Part shown: one piece after another, positions 25,380 through 33,872 of the stretch
Numbering within the stretch: position 1 is the stretch's first letter
Layout of the letters: every line of letters starts with the position of its first letter
NCBI GenBank assembly: GCA_028279545.1
Contig: JANQNN010000011.1
Coordinates: forward strand, 62,001 to 126,000
Length of the DNA: 64,000 nt
Source: Nitrosopumilaceae archaeon
GTDB lineage: Archaea; Thermoproteota; Nitrososphaeria; Nitrososphaerales; Nitrosopumilaceae
Reading direction: 5' to 3'
The notes under the pieces: model-generated
What the model was told of the DNA's origin: nothing
The model's database searches: none
Seen by the model: the letters and a program-made list of their open reading frames with translations, nothing else
Made by a program: the position numbers and the translations under genes

Positions 25380-26240
25380 CTAAAAACCAGATGATACTAA
25401 ACCTGTGTCTTCTAACTCACTTTTGTCCCCTGCCCAATCAGCTAGTGATTGTGAGGCCCTTGGCATAAGAATCCATGTGTCAAGGACTATTTTTGAATCA
25501 TTTGCACCTGGCCAAAGAGATTGTACCTGGACTGCTTGATGTCGAATTGGACCATACCAGGTTGCGACAAGATCAAATACAAAACATTTGGTTTTAACCT
25601 TAACCCACGTTCGTGTCGTGGTGGTATCAAACCATGATGCACCAGCAACAGTTCCCGTAGAAAACTGAGAGTTTGGAATAGAACTAAGAGATATTATTAG
25701 ATCCAATGAAGATGCAATACAACCTTGAATGGGATTGTTTTCTCTTTTCTCAGTAAGAATGTCTTGAATCGCTTTGACTTCACTTAATTTTGTATCATTA
25801 TCGCAATCAGGACAGCTAGTAAACGACAAAAGGGATTTCTCTAGTGGAGATAATGAGGTACTACCAATCCACGTTTGAAGTAAATAAGACCAATCAGAAT
25901 GAAGAAAATGGGAAATGGGTTGAACTGGCTGTTCCCAATCAACAAAAATCTCAATTGGTTCTTCAAATATTGGTAAAAATGCTATCATGCCAGAACTAGT
26001 TTTTTGAAATTTAATTTTGAAAGAACTTAGATTAAATGGAATTTTTTCATGTTCTTTAAAGGCTATGCCTATTGCATATCTGTTTTTTTGATCGTTAGCT
26101 AGTTGGATTTGAGGTTTTTTTTCATTTTTTATATTGATTTTTGGAAGGGATGTAGCAGGTTTACCTTTTCTACCAAACTGTTCCTCTAAGGTCATTTTTA
26201 TCGTAACAAAAATTCGTGTTTTTGTCTTTTTTTCTACCAA
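25380..26240 (-). CDS. Hypothetical protein, 286 aa
   Basis: A soluble beta-rich protein with a CPDCDND cluster near residue 146 and a later TTTTRTWVKVKTKCFVFDLVATWYGP segment. There is no signal peptide. An internal ATG (MTLEEQFGRKG, residue 16) could be the true start. Not recognised. It is convergent with the gene at 24090 and lies within the mobile element. Confidence 0.6.
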   Translation of the reverse strand: MVEKKTKTRIFVTIKMTLEEQFGRKGKPATSLPKINIKNEKKPQIQLANDQKNRYAIGIAFKEHEKIPFNLSSFKIKFQKTSSGMIAFLPIFEEPIEIFVDWEQPVQPISHFLHSDWSYLLQTWIGSTSLSPLEKSLLSFTSCPDCDNDTKLSEVKAIQDILTEKRENNPIQGCIASSLDLIISLSSIPNSQFSTGTVAGASWFDTTTTRTWVKVKTKCFVFDLVATWYGPIRHQAVQVQSLWPGANDSKIVLDTWILMPRASQSLADWAGDKSELEDTGLVSSGF

Positions 26241-26305
26241 TTATTATCTAATAAATTTGGTACTTAATATGAATATAACATGATAAGTATATAATATTAG
26301 TTGGA

Positions 26306-26881
26306 ATGAGAGTATTCATGAAATCTTCTCTTTTTATTTTTTCATTTTTTATTAGTTTGATTTTAATTTGGCCTCTTACATCCGCATTTGGTCAACCTGC
26401 TGGTGACTCAGATTTAGATTTCATAATTGATGAATTTGATGAATGTCCCAATGAACCTGAAACATACAACGATTATCAGGATGAAGACGGATGTCCAGAT
26501 ACCAAACCAAACGAAGGTGGTTGTCTTATTGCAACTGCAACATTTGGTTCTGAGCTTGCACCGCAAGTACAACTTTTACGTGAAATCAGAGACAACTCAC
26601 TCCTACAAACAAAATCAGGAACTTTTTTCATTAATTCATTTAATAATTTCTACTATTCATTTAGTCCGTACATAGCGGATTATGAGCGTGAAAATCCTGT
26701 ATTCAAAGAAATGGTAAAGATTGCAATTACTCCACTGATTTCTTCACTTTCAATTCTAAATTATATTGATATGGATTCAGAAAGTAAAGTGTTAGGATAT
26801 GGAATTAGTTTGATTCTTTTGAATTTCGTAATTTATTTTGGAGTACCAATGGGTATAATTTTTGGAGTAAGAAGAAGATGA
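26306..26881 (+). CDS. Secreted protein with calcium-type repeat and CFI-box-like motif
   Basis: The 191-aa protein has a signal peptide (to about residue 29, AFGQPAG). A thrombospondin type 3-like calcium repeat follows (DSDLDFIIDEFDECPNEP, then DEDGCPD). Next comes GGCLIATATFGSELAPQV, the Cys-box known from archaeal and bacterial surface proteins with a CFI-type C-terminal module. It ends with two hydrophobic segments and a basic tail (GVRRR), so it is probably anchored in the membrane and exposed outside. Confidence 0.78.
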   Translation: MRVFMKSSLFIFSFFISLILIWPLTSAFGQPAGDSDLDFIIDEFDECPNEPETYNDYQDEDGCPDTKPNEGGCLIATATFGSELAPQVQLLREIRDNSLLQTKSGTFFINSFNNFYYSFSPYIADYERENPVFKEMVKIAITPLISSLSILNYIDMDSESKVLGYGISLILLNFVIYFGVPMGIIFGVRRR

Positions 26882-27046
26882 CTAATCCTTTTAAAATCTG
26901 TAAAAAAGAATTTAGGTAAAAAAATCTTCCTTATCAATTTCTCTTAAGAAATGAGTGTTTAGATAAACAATACTTTCAATCCTTTTAATTTCGTGTTCCT
27001 AAAAGGATCAAATTTAAATAGCTAATTCATATAGTATGAGGTTAAG

Positions 27047-28084
27047 ATGCTTAACGATTCCGAGGGCCAGCACTATTGTTCTGTTCCCATTACTCCTGAG
27101 CGAGAATTTGCCCCAGGAGTTTCAAGTAACAGAGCCAGATTAATCAGAACTGCAGAAAAAAAGTGGGTCAATGGAACTCCATTGCATTATTGTTTCTTAG
27201 ACGAACCACATTTGAGAGCTGATGATTCTCAAAAAGAAGTTGTAAAGCAAGCCTTTGAGGTATGGACAAATGTAGGCATTGGGATTAGATTTATCCCGGT
27301 TTCCTCTCCTGATGATGCAGAAATCAAAATTGGTTTTAATCATGATGATGGGTCGTGGTCATATGTTGGCCGAGATATCTTAAGAAAGGAACACACGATG
27401 AATTTTGGATGGGATTTAACCCGACCTGGAGAAATTGATACTGCAATTCATGAAATCGGGCACACACTTGGTTTTCCACATGAACATCAAAACCCCAATG
27501 CTGGAATTGTTTGGAATGAAGAGGCTGTATACTCTGAACTTGCAGGCCACCCAAATTTTTGGTCCCGGGATGAAACCTATTACAACATAATTAGAAAAAT
27601 TTCTCCAGATACGGTAGAGGGAACGACTTGGGATCCAAATTCCATTATGCACTATCCCTTTAAGGCTGGATTAATTATAGAACCAGAAAGATTCCAAAAC
27701 GGTCTTACTCCAAACCCAGGCCTCTCTGAGAAAGACATCTCTCAAGTAAAATTATTTTATCCTGAACTTGAAACAACCTTTCCAGAACTAAAATTACTAG
27801 AATCACAACTCCTTTCAATAATCCCTGGACAGCAAAAAAACTTTGTAGTGTACCCTGATTCATCAAGGGATTACAATTTCAGAACGTTTGGAAATTCAGA
27901 TACTGTCATGGTCCTTTTTGAGCAAGATGGGGATGACCTTCATTATTTGGAAGGAGATGATGATAGTGGAACTGACCGAAATGCACATTTCACTGTACGA
28001 CTTTTAAAAGATAGAAAATATCTTTTAAAAATTAGACTTTATTATAATTTTTCAAGCGGCAATACTGCAGTAATGATGTGGTAA
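27047..28084 (+). CDS. Astacin-like zinc metallopeptidase
   Basis: The zinc motif is HEIGHTLGFPHEH at residues 135-147 (His135, Glu136, His139, His145), the HExxHxxGxxHE pattern of the astacin (M12A) group. SIMHY near residue 203 provides the Met-turn and tyrosine. The last 90 residues look like a bacterial pre-peptidase C-terminal beta domain (FVVYPDSSRDYNFRTFGNSD). No signal peptide is visible at the ATG, which is odd for a secreted-type protease. The gene is followed by repeat copy B. Confidence 0.85.
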   Translation: MLNDSEGQHYCSVPITPEREFAPGVSSNRARLIRTAEKKWVNGTPLHYCFLDEPHLRADDSQKEVVKQAFEVWTNVGIGIRFIPVSSPDDAEIKIGFNHDDGSWSYVGRDILRKEHTMNFGWDLTRPGEIDTAIHEIGHTLGFPHEHQNPNAGIVWNEEAVYSELAGHPNFWSRDETYYNIIRKISPDTVEGTTWDPNSIMHYPFKAGLIIEPERFQNGLTPNPGLSEKDISQVKLFYPELETTFPELKLLESQLLSIIPGQQKNFVVYPDSSRDYNFRTFGNSDTVMVLFEQDGDDLHYLEGDDDSGTDRNAHFTVRLLKDRKYLLKIRLYYNFSSGNTAVMMW

Positions 28085-28113
28085 CCTTACAACTTGACTG
28101 TTCGTAATAATTT

Positions 28114-28280
28114 GAATTGTTTATCTAGCCATGTTCACCTGGTTTTAATCCGCTAAAAACCAATAAATTTTGTCTGAAATTAGAACAAAATTATAGGATT
28201 TTTTATTCTCAATTCAAAAAGATCTTTCTCCTTAAACAAGAACTTAGCTAAAAAAATCCTCCTTATAGAGTGGTCTTATA
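28114..28280 (+). repeat. Composite interspersed repeat, copy B
   Basis: This copy has the same order as copy A: the long unit at about 28114-28180 (GAATTGTTTATCTAG, CCGCTAAAAACC, TTTTGTCTGAAAT) and the short unit at about 28231-28272 (AAACAAGAACTTAGCTAAAA, TCCTCCTTATAGAG). It begins 30 bp after the metallopeptidase stop codon. Confidence 0.75.
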
Positions 28281-28338
28281 ACAAAACAACGTTTCCAAAA
28301 ATAGGAATTTTAAATAAATAATAATATTTGATTAGGAT

Positions 28339-29199
28339 ATGAAAATTCAAATTTTAGCATTAACAATTTCTTCAATAGTTTTAGGGTCTTTTTTCTTTTC
28401 TCAACCATCCTATTCAGAATCTGAAGATGAGATTTACAAAGCACCATTACGTCAAATACGTGATGATGGTATACATCCCAGTAATGTAATTTGTAATGAA
28501 GGGAAGGTATTGTTTTTTAAAATATCAAATAAAATGCCTATATGCATATTTGAAAAATCCATAGATCGTTTCACCAATAATTGGATTGGGTGGTATGGGA
28601 CACATAATGAAACTTTTCTGAATTATTATGATCATGAATATCTTCAAGAGAAAAATTCCATGCTTGATCGAAATACCATAGTTTCGTATGCATTAAATCC
28701 TGTAGAAAATATCGTAGTCTCCAAAGTTAAAGAGGTAATATCGAATATTGATAATAATTCAGTAATTTATGATCCGTTGTATCGTGAAGGAGCATATGAA
28801 ATTGTGGATGAAAATAGTAATGATCCTATAGATTGGAAAGATCCAAGAACATCTATACAGTATAATCGTTCGGCGTGGTTGGCATCTGGAAAAATTCATG
28901 ATCTTGTTTGTGATGAAGAATTAGTAGACATAGATGTCTCTTTATCCAAGGAATCATCTTTCAAAATTTTGAAAAATTTCACTGGCTCTATTTTTCTAAA
29001 TTATAATGACAAAATTTTGATTCAAGAAAACAAGGAAGGAAAGGAAGTGTTTAGTCATTCGTTTATATCTCAAGGAATAACAAATTTTGAATTTGACGAT
29101 AATCTATCTTTGGGCAATTGGTCTGAAAAAGTATGCTCTACAAATCTTTTGCCTAAGGTTTATCTCTACGAAATAACCATTGATAAAATAGGACTTTAA
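28339..29199 (+). CDS. Secreted protein, unknown function
   Basis: The 286-aa protein has a signal peptide (residues 1-26, ending SYSESED), then YKAPLRQIRDDGIHPSNVIC, a segment I associate with surface proteins of ammonia-oxidising archaea. It has cysteines in pairs (VICNEG/MPICIFE, LVCDEE/KVCSTN). No transmembrane anchor after the signal. It is the single gene between repeat copies B and C, like a cassette. Confidence 0.7.
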   Translation: MKIQILALTISSIVLGSFFFSQPSYSESEDEIYKAPLRQIRDDGIHPSNVICNEGKVLFFKISNKMPICIFEKSIDRFTNNWIGWYGTHNETFLNYYDHEYLQEKNSMLDRNTIVSYALNPVENIVVSKVKEVISNIDNNSVIYDPLYREGAYEIVDENSNDPIDWKDPRTSIQYNRSAWLASGKIHDLVCDEELVDIDVSLSKESSFKILKNFTGSIFLNYNDKILIQENKEGKEVFSHSFISQGITNFEFDDNLSLGNWSEKVCSTNLLPKVYLYEITIDKIGL

Positions 29200-29207
29200 T
29201 CAATTTC

Positions 29208-29254
29208 AAATTAAAAGAGAACTTAGCTAAAAAAAATCCTCCTTCTAGAAGTGC
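29208..29254 (+). repeat. Short interspersed repeat, copy C
   Basis: The short unit only: AATTAAAAGAGAACTTAGCT followed by an A-run and TCCTCCTTCTAGAAG. It starts 9 bp after the stop of the secreted protein at 28339-29199. The next 300 bp hold only the zinc-protein remnant at 29348-29490. Confidence 0.7.
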
Positions 29255-29347
29255 TAATGTAACGGAGGCGAGTTTTGTTTAATTGGTTTGATACCCACCT
29301 ATCATGATCTTTGGTTTGTTCGTTTTCCAAATATTCTGAAAAAATGC

Positions 29348-29490
29348 TCAAAACCAATAATTGTTGTCATTCCATTCTTCAAGAGGAGTTCTGCTTACCG
29401 ATTCTGAATTTTCAATACTGGTTAAAAGGCACTCATTTGAACAGTGAGTAATTTGTAAATTCTCTAGTTTCTTGCCACAATTTTCACATT
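29348..29490 (-). pseudogene. Remnant of a small zinc protein
   Basis: The reverse strand reads KCENCGKKLENLQITHCSNE and continues to EEWNDNNYWF before a TGA. The CxxC start resembles the tiny zinc proteins at 33169, 33530 and 35250, but a TGA stop lies just upstream in the same frame and no start codon is available. It looks like a broken gene rather than a working one. Confidence 0.4.
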
Positions 29491-29578
29491 TTCAGCCATC
29501 AAAAATTTCCGGGTAAAATTTAATTTAAAAAATATCCTAAATTTCCTAATGGGATTTGAAGGAAGATGAAGAAGAAAA

Positions 29579-30160
29579 ATGGAAAAAAATTCTGAGGAAT
29601 ATGACTCATTTGATAGCACCTATGATGAAAAGCCAGATTTTTTTGGCCATCCATACATAGAATTACAGGAGTATTTTCAAAACTGTCCAATTCGAGGGAA
29701 CCTTCTTGATCTTGGTTGTGGCCAAGGGCGAGATTCATTGTTTTTAGCATCAATTGGATACAATGTTACGGCTGTAGATATTTCAAAAGTTGGAATTGGT
29801 CAAATGATAAAAAAAGCTCAATCCAGAGGACTTTGCATTGAGGGTATTGTTGGGGATGTAAACAATCTAAACCTAGGGCAAAAATTTAATGTGATTTTAA
29901 TTGACATGTTACTCCACGGCTTGGAAGATTCTGTTCAACTGAATTTGCTCAAAAAATGTACGGGATTCCTCAAACAAAATGGGCTTTTGTGCATTGTTTA
30001 TCCTGATGATTTTACCTCCGATCATTTCATGAAAATGCTCAAAGAATTACCTGGTGAGTGGAAGCTGTTAGATGAGATAACAATCAACGATATTCCAAAA
30101 ATAGGCAATGAAACAATTGATTTTAAATTCAAAATGATGGTGTCTCAAATTACCAAGTAA
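29579..30160 (+). CDS. Class I SAM-dependent methyltransferase
   Basis: The 193-aa protein has the SAM motif I LLDLGCGQGRDSLFLASIGY (near residues 41-60), acidic motif VTAVDIS, and post-motif segments VGDVNNLNL and FNVILIDMLLHGLED. This order is like TehB/ubiE-type small-molecule methylases. The substrate cannot be told. It is a single cytoplasmic domain without fusion. It lies inside the element and is convergent with the EEP nuclease gene. Confidence 0.88.
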   Translation: MEKNSEEYDSFDSTYDEKPDFFGHPYIELQEYFQNCPIRGNLLDLGCGQGRDSLFLASIGYNVTAVDISKVGIGQMIKKAQSRGLCIEGIVGDVNNLNLGQKFNVILIDMLLHGLEDSVQLNLLKKCTGFLKQNGLLCIVYPDDFTSDHFMKMLKELPGEWKLLDEITINDIPKIGNETIDFKFKMMVSQITK

Positions 30161-30263
30161 GCATCTTGCTCTGGTATTATCTGTACAAAAGAAAAAACAT
30201 AATTCAAAATATTGAGAGACTGTATAGGATAGTTTAGAAAAACAACTAACAGATGACAAGAAA

Positions 30264-31217
30264 TTATTCTTCACGAACTAATTGATCAATTTGAAAATCA
30301 TCAGACCAAACGTCTAACTGAACCCATAGGGGAAGATGATCTGATATTTGATATGTAAATTTACTTTTTGTCATTTCCGGATAAAGAGGTTCAGGATAGA
30401 TTGACCGCCAATCCCCTTGGTAAAAATCAAGTACGCCGCCTTTGTCGTTGAAGATTTGGATTGGATGTCTGTAGTAAAGAATTTGATCATATCTTTTGTC
30501 CTTTGCCAAATTAGTTCCATGTTTGCCCCTAAGACTCTCAGGCATTTGCAATCCATGTTTTGTAATTGCGTGATAAAGGTCATCATCTTCTTTTGGGATG
30601 TTAAAATCACCCATTACGATGAGGTCTTTATCTACAACATGTTCTGATTTTCTCCTTTTTTCAATCCAATCAGCAAGGGTTTCTAAAGATCTTTTTCGTT
30701 CCTTCTCACTTTTCCCCCACCTTATGTGGGCAGTTAGTAGAACAAAATCAAATTTTCCAGCTCGAAAGGAGGCTAAATATGGACTCCTCCACCAAGTTAT
30801 AGTTGGAACATATTCGCCATCCTCATTTTTCGTGCGAATTGGGTCTGCCTCAGCTGCTAACCCAGTAAATGTCAAAACTCGTTTGTCATAAAGATATGCG
30901 ATTCTTTCTTTGTTTCCTCCCCGGTCCATTGCAATATCAGAAAATATTGCCTTCCAATATGGGCCCAAAATATCCATTACTTTGTTGAAATCATCTAAAT
31001 TTTCCCGTAGTTCGACTATTGCAATTAAATCAAAGTTTGATAAAATTTCTGCAATGTAATGAATAGAACTTTTTTCTCTAGGCTTTTTCCCAAACTCACG
31101 AATGTTCCATGTGGCAATGTTTATGGTTTTATCTAACACGGAGGAATCTACGTTTATTCTCTGTCGCAGAGTTTTGATTCCTCTTGCAATTTCTGGAGAA
31201 ATATTGCCATGAAACAT
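30264..31217 (-). CDS. Endonuclease/exonuclease/phosphatase (EEP) family hydrolase
   Basis: The 317-aa protein has the DNase I-like fold motifs in order: INIATWNIREFG, IAIVELREN (catalytic Glu), LLTAHIRWG, MGDFNIP (Asp/Asn) and YQISDHLPLWVQL (Asp-His). The first 25 residues (FHGNISPEIARGIKTLRQR) are an extra N-terminal segment. It may cut DNA or RNA or act on phosphoesters. No signal peptide is present. Confidence 0.88.
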   Translation of the reverse strand: MFHGNISPEIARGIKTLRQRINVDSSVLDKTINIATWNIREFGKKPREKSSIHYIAEILSNFDLIAIVELRENLDDFNKVMDILGPYWKAIFSDIAMDRGGNKERIAYLYDKRVLTFTGLAAEADPIRTKNEDGEYVPTITWWRSPYLASFRAGKFDFVLLTAHIRWGKSEKERKRSLETLADWIEKRRKSEHVVDKDLIVMGDFNIPKEDDDLYHAITKHGLQMPESLRGKHGTNLAKDKRYDQILYYRHPIQIFNDKGGVLDFYQGDWRSIYPEPLYPEMTKSKFTYQISDHLPLWVQLDVWSDDFQIDQLVREE

Positions 31218-31383
31218 AAATTTGTTTTAATGTACGAATACAAAAGCTTTCCAGCAATGTGGTCTCTATAGAACAACATAAAACAAGATAAAATTGCAAC
31301 GGAAAATATGAATTCCAATACATTGGACGGTCTTCCAAAAAATTTTTTATAAATAAAAACATATTATAATTCAAGGAAAAATC

Positions 31384-32124
31384 ATGGGCTTTAATTTTAA
31401 AAAATTAAAACTTAGAAAAGAAGAAAGCGATTTTGTTCTTCCAAAATATGATGTATACTTTTCATCAAGGCTTGCAAAATTTTACAGCCCCACAGTTTAT
31501 TCCTTTGTGGGTAACAGTAAAGACCCTGAGGGGCTATACTATAGAATAATTGCACGAAAAAAACTACAAGAAGTGTGCATACAATATTTTTTTTATTGGG
31601 AATACCAGGACTGCGGTCCTACGTCTCACAAGTATGACTATGAACCAATTTTCGTGTATCTTAAACAGAATTTGATTCGACCCGACATGGTTGTAAATGG
31701 GGGACTAGGAGGCCCTAGCTGTCTTTTTCATAAAAACGAGGTCAGGCCAAGAAAAGGAAGAAGAAGCGTATCTACTAGAAGGTTTTCCTCAACTCTAAGC
31801 CCCAGACCATATTATCCTTTTGGAAGAAACGGCAAATTAAAAATTCACGGATGCTACAAAAATTATCCATTAAAGGGAAACAAGGATCTTAAATTTCAAG
31901 GGCAGCATTCAAAGTTTGGAATAATATCCTGTTCTAATGTCTTTAGCGGAGCAAAAGAGACTCTGAAAGGCAAACTTCTAAAACCTCCACTAAAAGAACT
32001 AGACGATAATATTCTCAATAAATGGTATTTCAAGCACAATAAACGCAGAAATGACATGCCATTTGGGCACGATATTGCAAATCCATTTAATTTTCCTTAC
32101 ATAAAATACCGTTCAACAAAATAA
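31384..32124 (+). CDS. Hypothetical protein, 246 aa
   Basis: A basic protein with many aromatic residues. The stretch YFFYWEYQDCGPTSHKYDYE near residues 62-81 has the look of a compact beta domain with possible metal ligands. The middle is rich in Arg/Ser (RPRKGRRSVSTRRFSS). No signal peptide and no family recognised. It lies between the EEP nuclease and the element's TFB gene. Confidence 0.6.
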   Translation: MGFNFKKLKLRKEESDFVLPKYDVYFSSRLAKFYSPTVYSFVGNSKDPEGLYYRIIARKKLQEVCIQYFFYWEYQDCGPTSHKYDYEPIFVYLKQNLIRPDMVVNGGLGGPSCLFHKNEVRPRKGRRSVSTRRFSSTLSPRPYYPFGRNGKLKIHGCYKNYPLKGNKDLKFQGQHSKFGIISCSNVFSGAKETLKGKLLKPPLKELDDNILNKWYFKHNKRRNDMPFGHDIANPFNFPYIKYRSTK

Positions 32125-32202
32125 ACTGATTAAAAATTACCCTACAAGACGATTATTAAAAAATGAAAATCCAAAATCCAATTTTCCTGTTATTATCAAA
32201 TT

Positions 32203-32275
32203 GAATCGTTTGTCTAGTAATGTTCGTGTAGCTTTTATTCGCTAAAAACCATTAAATTTTTTCTGAGATTCTAAA
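32203..32275 (+). repeat. Long interspersed repeat unit, third copy
   Basis: GAATCGTTTGTCTAGTAATG, then TTCGCTAAAAACCATTAAAT and TTTTCTGAGAT match the long units of copies A and B over about 67 nt. The short unit is not attached here. The copy runs into the last codon of the TFB gene on the other strand. Confidence 0.7.
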
Positions 32276-33167
32276 TCAGTTTTATATATTTTTTAAATTC
32301 TTTGAATCTGTTGCGTATGGTAATTGAAGTAATTCCAGACACTTTGGATATTTTGTTTTGAGATATGTTTTCGTTATTTCTAATACATGCCATGTATATC
32401 ACCGTAGCTGATACTGCATCTGGTTTTTTTCCTGAAACTAATTGTTTTTCTTTTAGAGTGTCTAAAATTAATATTGCATCTCTTTTTATTTGCTCAGATA
32501 ACCCCAAATTATTTGAAAATCTAACTATGCTGTTGGTTGAATCAGGCACCGATATTTGCAGATTCAACCGTCGAAATAACATCCTATAACTTTGAGCGAT
32601 GGGTTTTCTTTTCTCATCCATGTTTTTGGAGATCTCAATTATGGTTCGGTTCGTTTCGAAATCTCTGCAGGCAGCATAAATACATGCCCCAACTATTGTC
32701 TTGACTGATCTACCTCTAACTAATTTCTTTTCGGAGGCTTTTCTGTAGAGGTATGCTGCCCGCTCAACTATCCCATCAGAAAGTGCCATCTTTTCTTTTA
32801 GTTTGGCTATCTCCAAAAGAGCAAGCATAAGGTTTCTTTGAGAGGAGGTTTTAACCTTGCTTCTTGAATCCCATATTCTCATTCTATTAAGAGAAGTTTT
32901 CATAGGGCCAGAAACTGGCTTGTGACTTGAATCAAAATTTGATTTCCCAATAACTGTGGATAAACCGCCATCATGACTGGTTATTGATATTTTAGGTCCT
33001 GTTCTTGCATTTTGAAAATCTTCTGAAAACTTTTCAGACGAATAATTGACCATGTTTTTGACAAGTACCTGTCCACAATCCTTGCAAATTCGTTCACCTG
33101 TGTTTTCGTCATCTAATTGGGCAAGGTGGCCACAAAAATTTTGGTCTTGTTTATATTTTAATTTCAA
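32271..33167 (-). CDS. tfb: Transcription initiation factor B carried by the element
   Basis: The 298-aa protein is a TFB: an N-terminal zinc ribbon (FCGHLAQLDD...ERICKDCGQVL, with a CxH instead of the usual CxxC for the first pair), a B-reader/linker, and two cyclin repeats (ALLEIAKLKEKMALSDGIVE, RGRSVKTIVGACIYAACRD; KRDAILILDTLKEKQLVSGK). The recognition helix lies at the end. TFB recruits RNA polymerase to TATA promoters. The gene begins 1 bp after the stop of a tiny zinc protein, so the two form an operon. An element-borne TFB could redirect transcription to element promoters. Confidence 0.93.
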   Translation of the reverse strand: MKLKYKQDQNFCGHLAQLDDENTGERICKDCGQVLVKNMVNYSSEKFSEDFQNARTGPKISITSHDGGLSTVIGKSNFDSSHKPVSGPMKTSLNRMRIWDSRSKVKTSSQRNLMLALLEIAKLKEKMALSDGIVERAAYLYRKASEKKLVRGRSVKTIVGACIYAACRDFETNRTIIEISKNMDEKRKPIAQSYRMLFRRLNLQISVPDSTNSIVRFSNNLGLSEQIKRDAILILDTLKEKQLVSGKKPDAVSATVIYMACIRNNENISQNKISKVSGITSITIRNRFKEFKKYIKLI

Positions 33168-33168
33168 T

Positions 33169-33357
33169 TTACTTTTTATGCTCTTGTACTTGTAACAAAG
33201 CGTGATGCATGTTTTTTTTCATGCATTGGAAATGAATTTGTTTTTCCGTAAGGTTACCGCATTTATGACAAAAAAACTGGTTTACAATATTACAAATTTC
33301 ACATTTTTTATTTATCTCTAATTCCGTTCCACATTTTCTGCATGATTCAATTCTCAT
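33169..33357 (-). CDS. Tiny multi-zinc protein, operon partner of TFB
   Basis: This 62-aa protein has SCRKCGTELEINKKCEICN, then FFCHKCGNLTEKQIHFQC: three CxxC pairs plus a HxxC pair, enough for two zinc ions. It shares this layout with 33530-33712 and 35250-35417, so the three are paralogues. It sits 1 bp upstream of tfb in the same direction. A role as a partner or modulator of transcription is inferred from this position only. Confidence 0.75.
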   Translation of the reverse strand: MRIESCRKCGTELEINKKCEICNIVNQFFCHKCGNLTEKQIHFQCMKKNMHHALLQVQEHKK

Positions 33358-33409
33358 GAGTACCGATTCGTTGTTTTTCCTTTTAAACGATATTAAAATT
33401 AGAGGATCC

Positions 33410-33492
33410 TAATTAGAATCAGCTAATTATTTTATTGTCTTATTCTATAAACCTAGAATTAATAGTGCAGACTAATTAGCTGTTTCTAATTT
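33410..33492. promoter_or_regulatory. Divergent operator: 20-bp inverted repeat
   Basis: TAATTAGAATCAGCTAATTA at 33410-33429 is repeated in inverted form at 33473-33492 with two mismatches. The arms are 43 bp apart and lie between the zinc/TFB operon (start 33357, reverse) and the zinc gene at 33530 (forward). A TATA-like TTTTTAAATT follows at 33501-33510. The layout suggests common control of both transcripts. Confidence 0.7.
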
Positions 33493-33529
33493 TAGAATTA
33501 TTTTTAAATTGTTTCTTTATAAAGACTGC

Positions 33530-33712
33530 ATGCAAAACAAATCTTGCAAAATTTGTGATTCAAAATTGGAAGTTGAACACAGATGTAAATTCTGCAAAGA
33601 ACCAACAAGATTATTCTGCCATACTTGTGGAATCGCAACTGAAAAAATAATGCATCCTGCATGCATGATAATAGATGTTAATTCAATGTTGGTAAAAGTG
33701 TCTCAACACTAA
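33530..33712 (+). CDS. Tiny multi-zinc protein, second paralogue
   Basis: The 60-aa protein has SCKICDSKLEVEHRCKFCKE, then LFCHTCGIATEKIMHPAC: the same spaced CxxC, CxxC, CxxC and HxxC ligands as its divergent neighbour. The ATG at 33530 is chosen over a TTG at 33509, as the TATA-like box lies 26 nt upstream. A function in transcription control or metal handling is possible. Confidence 0.75.
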   Translation: MQNKSCKICDSKLEVEHRCKFCKEPTRLFCHTCGIATEKIMHPACMIIDVNSMLVKVSQH

Positions 33713-33872
33713 ATCATTTTTTTATTTTTTGATTTTCAAACCTAGTGTAAGAAGCTGAGAGCCCTTGATATTGTTTGCTAATGAGCCTCTTCCAGATCAA
33801 TTACAATAAGGATCAAACAGGATGAAGCAACAAAGGAAAATCCAGTCTTTTTTCCCTCTAAAAAATATGTGT

